Source: CAVPTL01 sp963727235 (GTDB lineage: Bacteria > Actinomycetota > Thermoleophilia > Gaiellales > JAICJC01). From it: a DNA stretch of 64,000 bases. The stretch spans positions 62,001 through 126,000 of the forward strand of contig CAVSFZ010000005.1 in NCBI GenBank assembly GCA_963727235.1, given 5' to 3'. The notes beneath the pieces are model-generated. The model was given only the letters and a program-made list of their open reading frames with translations. It did not search any database and had not been told where the DNA came from. Shown here piece by piece: positions 1 through 7,403 of the stretch (positions are counted from its first letter, which is position 1; each line of letters opens with the position of its first letter). The position numbers were made by a program, and so were the translations under genes.

Positions 1-168
1 GGGTCAGGATCTCGGCCGGGGAGAGTGCGGCAGCCTCGGCGAGGCCGAATCGGGCAGAGGACGGCGTGGCGGTTTCCGTCATGCCTGGATGGGGTCGGTA
101 GCGGCCACGGACGTATTGTCAGCGAGTACACCGACGTCGGCGGCCCCTGGTACTCGTACGGTGGACGC
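1..168. other. intergenic/left edge, no gene recognised
   Basis: No convincing coding region is seen on either strand. An open frame runs in from position 25 into the universal stress protein gene, but its first 48 codons do not resemble that family. The last bases hold a possible -10 element TACGGT at 157-162, six nucleotides before the ATG at 169, so the downstream gene may be leaderless. A gene truncated at the window edge cannot be excluded. Confidence 0.4.
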
Positions 169-624
169 ATGGCTGAAACCACCGTCCCGTCGGTGATCTA
201 TTGCTACGACGGATCTGAACATGCGAGACACGCGCTGGTCACAGCGTCGAGAATTCTCGGCGAACGGTCGTCTGTGGTGGTGACGGTGTGGCGATCAGGG
301 TGGACCGCCATCGCCGCGGTTCCGTATGCGCTCCTGCCTCGAGAGACCGTCGATGAGATCGACGCCGCCGCCGAGGATGCCGCGCAGGCGCTCGCCCGTG
401 AGGGCTCAGCGCTGATTCCCGGCGCCGCCGCTCGCTGTATGCGTGCAATCGGCCCGGTGTGGCAAACCATTCTCGAGTACGCCGACGAGGTGGACGCAGA
501 GCTGATCGTCGCCGGATCCCGGGGCCTCAGCGCGATCGAGTCAACGGTGCTCGGCAGCGTGTCGCACGGGCTGGTCAACCACAGCCACCGGCCGGTGCTG
601 GTCGTGCACCCGCAGCAGGGCTGA
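169..624 (+). CDS. universal stress protein (UspA family), type A paralogue
   Basis: A 151-residue single-domain UspA-fold protein, probably a soluble cytoplasmic nucleotide-binding stress protein. The N-terminal strand ends in YDGS with Asp14. The C-terminal half carries the ATP-binding pattern G-x2-G-x9-G-S (GSRGLSAIESTVLGSVSHG), which suggests the ATP-binding subclass. The ATG at 169 is chosen because family similarity starts there and a TACGGT hexamer lies six bases upstream; the frame is open back to position 25. It closely resembles the protein at 18005-18448, so the two look like paralogues. It converges on a 94-residue hypothetical gene with a perfect palindrome between them. Partners and targets are unknown. 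Confidence 0.9.
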   Translation: MAETTVPSVIYCYDGSEHARHALVTASRILGERSSVVVTVWRSGWTAIAAVPYALLPRETVDEIDAAAEDAAQALAREGSALIPGAAARCMRAIGPVWQTILEYADEVDAELIVAGSRGLSAIESTVLGSVSHGLVNHSHRPVLVVHPQQG

Positions 625-631
625 CCTGGGT

Positions 632-662
632 GTGAATAACGGTGCCTGGCACCGTTATTCAC
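632..662. terminator. perfect 31-bp palindrome, likely bidirectional terminator or REP-like element
   Basis: Two 15-bp arms, GTGAATAACGGTGCC and its exact complement, flank a single T. The element lies between convergent genes, 7 bp after the stop codon of the plus-strand gene. It supplies the TGA stop (659-661) of the minus-strand gene. A sibling with the same GTGAATAA and GGTGCC blocks is at 53435-53467. There is no long U tract, so a terminator role is inferred from position and symmetry. Confidence 0.6.
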
Positions 663-943
663 GAGAGGTCGTTGACGAGGCTGAGGGCGGCGCCGCGGCC
701 GCCCGCCAGGATCTCGACCTGGTACACGGTGTGCTTCGTGGTGATGGTGACCGACGGCCACTCTTGCCGTCGCTCAACCTGTGCGCTCTGGACGTGATTA
801 CGCTGGATGATCACGACCCGGCGAGGCCGGGACGGTTCAGGAGCGGTGCCGTTCAGCTCGAGCTGCTCGGGACCCAGCGTGAGCTTGCCGACAAACCGCT
901 GTGCGTCCTCGGCTTCCCAGGCGATTGGAAATGACGCAACCAT
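659..943 (-). CDS. conserved-looking small protein, function unknown
   Basis: A 94-residue soluble protein that I do not recognise by name. It has alternating beta-strand-like segments (a start like MVASFPIAWE, a GKLTLGPEQLELNG block, then RRVVIIQRNH) and a short C-terminal helix ending NDLS. This looks like a compact beta-rich domain. The ATG at 943 was chosen; an in-frame GTG at 949 is the alternative. It lies 67 bp downstream of the response regulator gene on the same strand, so it may be the last gene of the kinase-regulator transcript. Its stop codon is inside the palindrome at 632-662. The overlapping plus-strand frame looks like a shadow. Confidence 0.6.
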   Translation of the reverse strand: MVASFPIAWEAEDAQRFVGKLTLGPEQLELNGTAPEPSRPRRVVIIQRNHVQSAQVERRQEWPSVTITTKHTVYQVEILAGGRGAALSLVNDLS

Positions 944-1010
944 GAACACAGTGTGAGAGCAGGGCGGCGCCGTGACATGGGCGGATTTGCCTAACCCGCC
1001 GCGCGGCGAA

Positions 1011-1643
1011 TTACGGACGTTTCAGCAACCCGTGATCCATTGCGTAGCGCACCAACTCGGCACGGGTGGAGAGCCTCAGCTTGGTGAAGATGTGCGAACG
1101 ATGCGACTCGACGGTGCGCACGCTGACGACCAGCTGCTCTGCGATCTCGGGGTTGGTGTATCCGAGTGCCAGCAGCGAGAGCACCTCCTGCTCCCGGTCG
1201 GACAGCGCCTCCCCGTCGGCGTCCCCGGTGATGGCGGGCGACACCAGCCGTGCGCCCAGCGCGGGATGCACGTACTGCTCGCCGGCCGCCACGCGGCGGA
1301 TCGCCTCGACAACCTCGCTGTCGGCCGCCTCCTTGAGCACATAGCCGCACGCGCCGGCCGCGAACGACTGACGGACATAGGCGGGGTCGTCCTCCATCGA
1401 CAGCATCACAACCCGCGACTCCGGTGACTCGGTGAGAAGGTCGGCGATCACGTCGACGCCGCTTCTCCCCGGCATTGTCACGTCCAGCAGGATCACGTCG
1501 GGCTTGTGCCGTCGCGTCAGGAAGATCGCATTGCGGGCGTCCGCAGCGTCGCCGACGACCTCGAGGTCGTCCTCCCGTTCGAGCAGCAGCCGGATACCCG
1601 TTCGGACGACCGCGTGGTCATCCACGACCAGCACGCCGATCAC
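1011..1643 (-). CDS. NarL/FixJ-family response regulator (DosR/DevR-like position)
   Basis: A 210-residue two-component response regulator. The receiver domain (about 1-120) has the acidic pair DD8-9, the phospho-acceptor Asp54 in LLDVTMPG and the conserved Lys104 in VLKEA. The C-terminal LuxR-type helix-turn-helix (about 146-208) reads LSDREQEVLSLLALG then NPEIAEQL and SVRTVESH. Its ATG overlaps the kinase stop codon by 4 bp, so the two are translationally coupled. It presumably controls genes of the surrounding stress island. The recognition helix differs from what I recall of mycobacterial DosR, so a different DNA site is expected. Identification as a NarL-type regulator is secure; DosR orthology is inferred from the partner kinase. 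Confidence 0.93.
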   Translation of the reverse strand: MIGVLVVDDHAVVRTGIRLLLEREDDLEVVGDAADARNAIFLTRRHKPDVILLDVTMPGRSGVDVIADLLTESPESRVVMLSMEDDPAYVRQSFAAGACGYVLKEAADSEVVEAIRRVAAGEQYVHPALGARLVSPAITGDADGEALSDREQEVLSLLALGYTNPEIAEQLVVSVRTVESHRSHIFTKLRLSTRAELVRYAMDHGLLKRP

Positions 1644-3364
1644 ACGGGCACCTCCACCGCAATCGTGGTGCCCGAGCCCTCGGTGGACTGGACTCGCAGC
1701 GTCCCTCCCACCAGTTCGACCCGATCACGCATCGAGACCAAGCCCAGGCCGGCGACGGCCGCTTCTGGCTCGAACCCTCGACCATCGTCTTCGATCACGA
1801 TCACGGCTCGGTCAGCGTGGTGTTGGGCAACGACGCTGACGGTGCCTGCTCCGGCGTGCTTTGCGACATTGGTGAGCGACTCCTGCACGATCCGGTAGAG
1901 CGCCGTCTCCACCGGGTCGGGCAGCCTGTTCTCCAGTCCCGAGGTCTGCAGGTCGATCTGGAGACCGGTGCGCCGGCCAAACGTCTCGGTCAGTCGCTCC
2001 AGCGCCGCCTTCAGGCCAAAATCGTCCAGCGCAGTTGGACGCAGCTCCACCGCCAGGGCGCGCAGATCGCGGATCGACCCGGCGATCGTCTCGCGCAGCT
2101 CGGTGAGGATCCGTGCGGTTTCAGCGGGCTCGCGTGATTCCTCGGCACGCCGCAGCGCCATCAACACCGACACCAGCGACTGCCCCGTATCATCGTGCAG
2201 CTCGCGGGCGATCCGGCGCCGCTCCGCCTCTTGCACCTCCACCACCCGCCGCAGCGTTTCGCGGCGGGAGTGCTCCTGCTCCTCGGCTCTGAGCAGCAGC
2301 ACCTCGGCTTCGGCCCGCTCTCGCTCGGCCTGAAGTGAGCGCGCCATCCCCAGCGCCAGCGTCGCCCTGGCGGCGAACAGCCCCATCACCCGCTCGTCGT
2401 CCTCGTTGAACTCGGAATGCTCCAGACTGTCCACCGCAATCAGCACGCCGTCGGCACTGTCCCGATGAACGAGCGGAACGAGCATCACGGCCTTTCCGTC
2501 GATCATATCCGTCGCGATCCGGTTGAACTGCGGATCGGCCCGCACGTCGGCGATCCTGACCGGCCGACGCGCGCGCAACGCGATCCCCGACTTCGAGTCG
2601 GCCATCGGATACTCGAGGCCGATCACATCCGCCGCCCGTTCCCCGCTTGCCGCCTCGATGCGCAGGGTGGCATCGTCGGGCAGAACCAAGGCGACCATCA
2701 CCAACCGCGCATGCACCCCGGAGCAGGCTTGGGCGGCGATCAGCTCCAGGACGTGCCGCTGAGGCTTCCCGGCAATGATCGCCTCGTTCACCTCGCGCAC
2801 CGAAGAGAGCTCCGACAACGCCCGCTCGAGCACCAGCGCATGTTCCTGGGCTTCCCGGTACAGCCGCGCGTTCTGAATCGCGACCCCGGCTTGGGCAGCC
2901 AGCATCGTCGTCAGCCGTTCGTCGGTCTCGGTGAACTCGCCACCCTGCTTCTCGGTCAGATAGAGATTCCCGAACACGCTTTCACCCGCCACCACCGGCA
3001 CCCCCAGAAAGCTCGTCATCGGCGGATGGTTCGGCGGAAACCCGGCGGAGCGGGGATCGTCCTGAATGTTCGACAAGCGCAGCGGCCGGGCGTCACTGAT
3101 CAGCACACCCAGGATGCCGCGTCCGATCGGCTCGTGTGCGATCGCGTTCCGAGCTTCCTGGTCGAGCCCGTGGGTGACGAAGCGGTCGAGCCGATTCCCT
3201 GAATGATCGAGCACCCCGAGCGCCCCATACTGGGCGTCGGTCACACGGCAGGCGAACTCCACCAGCCTGCTGAGGACCGCCTCGAGATCCAAGCCACCGC
3301 CGATTGTTATGCCCGAATCGAGGAGCAGCTCGAGCCGCGAAGCATCAGTGATACCAGCATTCAC
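1640..3364 (-). CDS. DosS/DevS-like tandem-GAF sensor histidine kinase
   Basis: A 574-residue cytoplasmic kinase without membrane segments. GAF1 is at about 20-170, GAF2 at about 190-340, a coiled linker at 341-380, HisKA_3 with phospho-His390 in RRIARELHDDTGQ, and HATPase_c with the N box near Asn499 and G boxes DDGRG (526-530) and GLGLVSMRDR (539-548). GAF1 matches the DevS/DosT family closely. His113 in HPPM and Tyr135 in FGNLY are 22 residues apart, the same spacing as the proximal heme His149 and distal Tyr171 of mycobacterial DosS. Heme-based sensing of O2, NO or CO is therefore likely but inferred. The GTG start at 3364 is supported by TACAAT (3371-3376) six bases upstream; longer reading would run into the divergent gene. 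Confidence 0.93.
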   Translation of the reverse strand: MNAGITDASRLELLLDSGITIGGGLDLEAVLSRLVEFACRVTDAQYGALGVLDHSGNRLDRFVTHGLDQEARNAIAHEPIGRGILGVLISDARPLRLSNIQDDPRSAGFPPNHPPMTSFLGVPVVAGESVFGNLYLTEKQGGEFTETDERLTTMLAAQAGVAIQNARLYREAQEHALVLERALSELSSVREVNEAIIAGKPQRHVLELIAAQACSGVHARLVMVALVLPDDATLRIEAASGERAADVIGLEYPMADSKSGIALRARRPVRIADVRADPQFNRIATDMIDGKAVMLVPLVHRDSADGVLIAVDSLEHSEFNEDDERVMGLFAARATLALGMARSLQAERERAEAEVLLLRAEEQEHSRRETLRRVVEVQEAERRRIARELHDDTGQSLVSVLMALRRAEESREPAETARILTELRETIAGSIRDLRALAVELRPTALDDFGLKAALERLTETFGRRTGLQIDLQTSGLENRLPDPVETALYRIVQESLTNVAKHAGAGTVSVVAQHHADRAVIVIEDDGRGFEPEAAVAGLGLVSMRDRVELVGGTLRVQSTEGSGTTIAVEVPV

Positions 3365-3479
3365 CCGGCCATTGTACGGCTGGATACGGAGAACCCGCGA
3401 CGCGATTCCGTGGCCACCCCGATTCGTCGGCGACAAACGGCGCCTAGAGTGACGTGACACCACCACCACGGAGGACGTC
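3365..3479. promoter_or_regulatory. divergent promoter region between kinase and usp-xfp-ackA operon
   Basis: This 115-bp gap separates the kinase GTG from the stress-protein GTG. On the minus strand TACAAT at 3371-3376 lies six bases before the kinase start, fitting a leaderless transcript. On the plus strand a GGAGG ribosome binding site (3471-3475) precedes the GTG at 3480. I do not find the GTAGTTTCCC-type motif here. Confidence 0.55.
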
Positions 3480-3974
3480 GTGTCGACCATGTTGATTGCA
3501 ACCGACGGCTCGAAAGCTGCCCAGAAGGCCTCTGAACTCGGGTTGGAGATCGCACGCGCCGCCGGGGACGACGTTGTCTTCGTGTCGGTATGGGACATCG
3601 TCAAGAGTAACTTCGGACAGTTCAGCGCAACCATCGAACAGCGCTACCTCGAAGGCGACAAGGAGCGGGCCGAGGCGGTGCTGGTCGCGTCCAAGGCCCT
3701 GGCAACGCGCTACGGGATCGACGCAGACACCGAGTCACGGTCGGGCGACGCCGTGGAGGAGATCTGCAAAGTCGCCGACGAGCGAGACGCGCGGCTGATC
3801 GTGCTCGGGTCGCACGGGTGGGGTGCGATTCGCGGATTCATGTCCGGGAGCGTCGCTGCCGGCGTGCTTCGGCACGCCCCGTGCGCGGTCCTGAGCGGCA
3901 CGCCGCAGCCGCCGGGCCTACTCGATCCGGAAGAGCTGGTGGAGGAGGCAGCGTCGGGTCGGAAGCATGAATAG
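3480..3974 (+). CDS. universal stress protein (UspA family), type B paralogue
   Basis: A 164-residue single UspA domain starting MSTMLIATDGS. The ATP-binding motif GSHGWGAIRGFMSGS is in the C-terminal third, followed by the final strand APCAVL and a 20-residue acidic tail. The GTG start follows GGAGG with good spacing. Its stop lies 8 bp inside the phosphoketolase gene, so the two are coupled and form the head of a usp-xfp-ackA operon. It resembles the protein at 22564-23043 more than the other Usp proteins here. A role in stress or hypoxia survival is typical of the family; a direct role with phosphoketolase is inferred only from the operon. Confidence 0.9.
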   Translation: MSTMLIATDGSKAAQKASELGLEIARAAGDDVVFVSVWDIVKSNFGQFSATIEQRYLEGDKERAEAVLVASKALATRYGIDADTESRSGDAVEEICKVADERDARLIVLGSHGWGAIRGFMSGSVAAGVLRHAPCAVLSGTPQPPGLLDPEELVEEAASGRKHE

Positions 3975-6345
3975 CTCGCCCACGGGGGTGGGTTTGACCA
4001 CTGCTGAAGCCGAGGCGATGGACGCCTACTGGCGGGCTGCCAATTACCTCTCAGTCGGCCAGATCTACCTGCTCGACAATCCGCTTTTGCGAGACACGCT
4101 GGTACCCGGACACGTCAAGCCGCGGCTCTTGGGCCATTTCGGAACAGCCCCGGGCCTCAACCTGATCTATGCGCATCTCAATCGCGTGATCTGTGAGCGT
4201 GACCTGAACATGATCTACGTCGCCGGCCCGGGCCACGGCGGCCCGGCGCTGGTCGCCAACGCCTACCTCGAAGGCACCTACTCCGAGGTCTACCCCGACA
4301 TCGGCCGAAACACCGACGGACTGCGCAAGCTGTTCCGCCAGTTCTCGTTCCCCGGCGGGATTCCCAGCCACGTTGCACCCGAGACACCGGGATCGATCAA
4401 CGAAGGTGGAGAGCTCGGCTACTCGCTCGCCCACGCCTTCGGCGCGGCCTTCGACAATCCCGACCTGGTGGTGGCCTGCGTGGTCGGAGACGGAGAGGCC
4501 GAGACCGGTGCGCTGGCGGCGAGCTGGCACTCCACCAAGTTCCTCAACCCCCGCAATGACGGCGCCGTGCTCCCGATCCTTCACCTCAACGGCTACAAGA
4601 TCGCGAACCCGGCGGTGCTGGCGCGCATCCCGGAGCACGAACTGGTGTCGCTGTTCGAGGGCTGCGGATGGCATCCACTGGTGGTTACGTGCGAGAGTTC
4701 CGACCCCCACGAGATCGTGCATCAATCGATAGCCGCGGCGCTCGACCAGGCGTTCGACGAAATCGCCGCGATCCAGCACGCAGCCCGCGAGCAGGGAGCG
4801 GTCAATCGCCCCACCTGGCCGATGCTGATCCTCCGATCGCCGAAGGGATGGACGTGCCCCGCAGAGGTCGACGGGCTACCGGTGGAAGGAACCTGGCGGT
4901 CGCACCAGGTACCCGTTGCCAACGCCCGGCAGAACCTCGAACACCTGGCGATTCTGGAGACGTGGCTGCGGAGCTACCGGCCGAACGAGCTGTTCGACGT
5001 GGGTGGGGCACCAAACCGTGAGTTCGATCAGCTCCATCCGCAGGGCGAGCGGCGGATGAGCGCCAACCCCCACGCCAACGGAGGCTGCCTGCTGAAGCGC
5101 CTCGATCTGCCGGACTTCCGCCGCTACGCCGTCTCGGTCACGGCTCCGGGAACCACTTCCAGCGAGGCGACCCGCGTGTTGGGAGAGTTCCTGCGAGATG
5201 TGATCACCAAGAACCCGCACACATTTCGGCTGTTCGGGCCCGACGAAACCGCGTCCAACCGGCTTTCGGCGGTATTCGAGGCGACCAGCCGCGCGTGGGA
5301 CGCCGACACGCTCGAAGTCGACGTGGAGCGCACTCCCGACGGGCGGGTGATGGAGGTGCTGTCGGAGCAGCTGTGTGAAGGCTGGTTGGAGGGCTACCTC
5401 CTGACCGGGCGCCACGGCCTCTTCAACTCATACGAGGCATTTATCCACATCATCGACTCGATGTTCAACCAGCACGCCAAGTGGCTCAAGGTGAGCCGTC
5501 AGATCCCGTGGCGGCAGCCGGTGGCGTCGCTCAACTATCTGCTCAGCTCCCACGTCTGGCGGCAGGATCACAACGGCTTCTCGCATCAGGATCCCGGGTT
5601 CATCGATCACGTCGTGAACAAACGGGCCGAGGTGGTGCGCGTGTATCTGCCGCCGGACGCAAACACGCTGCTGTCGGTCGCAGCACACTGCCTGGCAAGC
5701 CGCGACTACGTCAACGTGATCGTGGCGGGAAAGCAGCCCACCCTGAACTACCTCTCGATGGACGCTGCCGTCGATCACTGCACCCGCGGTGCCGGCATGT
5801 GGGACTGGGCCTCGAACGACGCCGACCGCGAGCCGGACGTCGTGATGGCATGTTGCGGCGATACCCCCACCCTCGAGACGCTGGCCGCAGTCAATATTCT
5901 ACGTGAGCGGCTTCCCGAACTCCGCGTGCGCGTGGTGAACGTGGTTGACCTGATGCGCCTCCAACCCGACACGGTGCATCCGCACGGGATGTCGGACGCT
6001 GAGTTCGATGCACTCTTCACCACCGATCGGCCGGTGATCTTCGCCCACCACGGCTACCCCGCGCTGATCCACCGGCTCACGTACCGGCGCACCAACCACC
6101 GCAACATCCACGTGCGCGGCTACAACGAGGAGGGAACGACGACCACGCCGTTCGACATGGTGATCCTGAACGACCTCGACCGCTTCCATCTGGTGATGGA
6201 CGTGATCGACCGGGTGCCCGGCCTGGAATCGAGAGCCGGCCACATCCGGCAGCACATGGTCTCCGAGCGGCTGCGATGCCGCCGGTGGACGCGCGACCAC
6301 GGCGAAGATCCCGCCGAGATCACCGATTGGGCGTGGCCGTACTGA
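3967..6345 (+). CDS. xfp: phosphoketolase (xylulose-5-phosphate/fructose-6-phosphate)
   Basis: A 792-residue thiamine-diphosphate enzyme of the usual family length. It cleaves xylulose 5-phosphate (and often fructose 6-phosphate) with phosphate to give acetyl phosphate plus a C3 or C4 sugar phosphate. The family block GPGHGGPALVANAYLEG is near residue 88. The cofactor motif GDGEAETGALAASWH is near residue 173, and the long C-terminal domain contains GYNEEGTTTTPFDM. The ATG overlaps the upstream stress-protein gene by 8 bp. The next gene, acetate kinase, overlaps its end by 13 bp, giving a complete route from sugar phosphates to acetate plus ATP. Specificity between the two sugars cannot be read from the sequence by eye. 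Confidence 0.97.
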   Translation: MNSSPTGVGLTTAEAEAMDAYWRAANYLSVGQIYLLDNPLLRDTLVPGHVKPRLLGHFGTAPGLNLIYAHLNRVICERDLNMIYVAGPGHGGPALVANAYLEGTYSEVYPDIGRNTDGLRKLFRQFSFPGGIPSHVAPETPGSINEGGELGYSLAHAFGAAFDNPDLVVACVVGDGEAETGALAASWHSTKFLNPRNDGAVLPILHLNGYKIANPAVLARIPEHELVSLFEGCGWHPLVVTCESSDPHEIVHQSIAAALDQAFDEIAAIQHAAREQGAVNRPTWPMLILRSPKGWTCPAEVDGLPVEGTWRSHQVPVANARQNLEHLAILETWLRSYRPNELFDVGGAPNREFDQLHPQGERRMSANPHANGGCLLKRLDLPDFRRYAVSVTAPGTTSSEATRVLGEFLRDVITKNPHTFRLFGPDETASNRLSAVFEATSRAWDADTLEVDVERTPDGRVMEVLSEQLCEGWLEGYLLTGRHGLFNSYEAFIHIIDSMFNQHAKWLKVSRQIPWRQPVASLNYLLSSHVWRQDHNGFSHQDPGFIDHVVNKRAEVVRVYLPPDANTLLSVAAHCLASRDYVNVIVAGKQPTLNYLSMDAAVDHCTRGAGMWDWASNDADREPDVVMACCGDTPTLETLAAVNILRERLPELRVRVVNVVDLMRLQPDTVHPHGMSDAEFDALFTTDRPVIFAHHGYPALIHRLTYRRTNHRNIHVRGYNEEGTTTTPFDMVILNDLDRFHLVMDVIDRVPGLESRAGHIRQHMVSERLRCRRWTRDHGEDPAEITDWAWPY

Positions 6346-7403
6346 CCGACGGCGACATCCTGGTGGTGAACGCCGGCTCGACCAGCCTCAGGCTGAATGT
6401 GGTCGCACCTGACGGGTCGGCAACGGCCCTCGATTCACTGGACGGTGTTCACAGCGAGGACATCGCCGCGGTCGGGCATCGCATCGTCCACGGTGGAGCG
6501 TCCCACCGCGATCCGGTGCTGGTGGACGAGGGGGTTCGGCGCCGGATGATCGAACTGGAAGAGCTCGCGCCGCTGCACAACGCACCCGCCCTGGCAGCGC
6601 TGGACGATGCCCGCGCACGGTTCCCGCACGTCCCGCACGTTGCCGTCTTCGACACCGGGTTCCACGCCACCATCCCGCCGGAGGCGGCGATCTACGCGGT
6701 GCCGCAGGAGTGGCGTGAGCAGTGGGGGATTCGCCGCTTCGGCTTCCACGGCCTCTCGGTCGCCTGGTCGGCTGACCGCGCCCCGGGAATGCTCAAGCCC
6801 CCGCCGTCTCCGCTTCGGCTGGTGGTGTGCCATCTCGGCGGAGGCTCGTCGGTGACCGCGGTGGTGAACGGACGCTCGGTCGACACGACCATGGGCTTCA
6901 CGCCGCTCGAGGGAGTTCCGATGACCACCCGTTCGGGCTCGGTCGATCCGGGGGCGGTGCTGCACGTGCTTCGCCGTACCGGCATGACCGTGGACGCGCT
7001 GGAGCACCAGCTGGAACGCGAATCCGGCCTGCACGCCCTGACCGGCACCAGCGGAGACATCCGCGACCTCGAAGCCGCGATCCGCAGCGGAGACGTCACC
7101 GCCAGACTCCCGCTCGACCATCTCAGCCTGCGCGTCGCCGGAGCGGTGGCCGGGATGGCCGTCTCGGCCGGTGGCATCGATGCGGTCGTGTTCACCGCCG
7201 GTATCGGTGAGAACTCCGCCTTGGTGCGCGCGGCGATCTGTGACCGGCTGGAGTTTCTCGGCGTGCACCTCGAGCCAACTCGAAATCGCGACGCGGTGCC
7301 CGACTGCGACATTGCAGACGACGACTCGCCGGCGCGGATCCTGGTCGTGCACGCTCGCGAGGAGCTGATCGCCGCCAGGCTTATTCGCGAGTATCTGGGC
7401 TGA
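6333..7403 (+). CDS. ackA: acetate kinase
   Basis: A 356-residue ASKHA-fold kinase converting acetyl phosphate and ADP to acetate and ATP. Visible motifs are VVNAGSTSLRLN at the N-terminus, GHRIVHGG, FGFHGLS, the phosphate loop CHLGGGSSVTAV, TTRSGSVDPGA and the C-terminal FTAGIGENS. It is somewhat shorter than typical bacterial AckA (about 400). The start is placed at GTG 6333, inside the last codons of the phosphoketolase gene; the longer open frame has no family similarity, and a CTG at 6342 is another possibility. It works with Xfp to harvest ATP without respiration. The 3' end overlaps the convergent ATPase gene by 23 bp. Confidence 0.95.
   Translation: MAVLTDGDILVVNAGSTSLRLNVVAPDGSATALDSLDGVHSEDIAAVGHRIVHGGASHRDPVLVDEGVRRRMIELEELAPLHNAPALAALDDARARFPHVPHVAVFDTGFHATIPPEAAIYAVPQEWREQWGIRRFGFHGLSVAWSADRAPGMLKPPPSPLRLVVCHLGGGSSVTAVVNGRSVDTTMGFTPLEGVPMTTRSGSVDPGAVLHVLRRTGMTVDALEHQLERESGLHALTGTSGDIRDLEAAIRSGDVTARLPLDHLSLRVAGAVAGMAVSAGGIDAVVFTAGIGENSALVRAAICDRLEFLGVHLEPTRNRDAVPDCDIADDDSPARILVVHAREELIAARLIREYLG

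Noticed and set aside
632..662. The palindrome considered as a transposon end.
   Set aside because: No transposase, target duplication or paired inverted end lies nearby; a terminator or REP-like unit fits better.
632..934. Plus-strand 100-codon frame opposite the 94-residue gene.
   Set aside because: It begins inside the palindrome and its translation lacks regular secondary-structure patterning, whereas the minus-strand product looks like a folded domain.
1001..1014. A reversed GTAATTCGCCGCGC resembling the island motif.
   Set aside because: It overlaps the response regulator stop codon and lacks the CCC core, so the match is probably chance.
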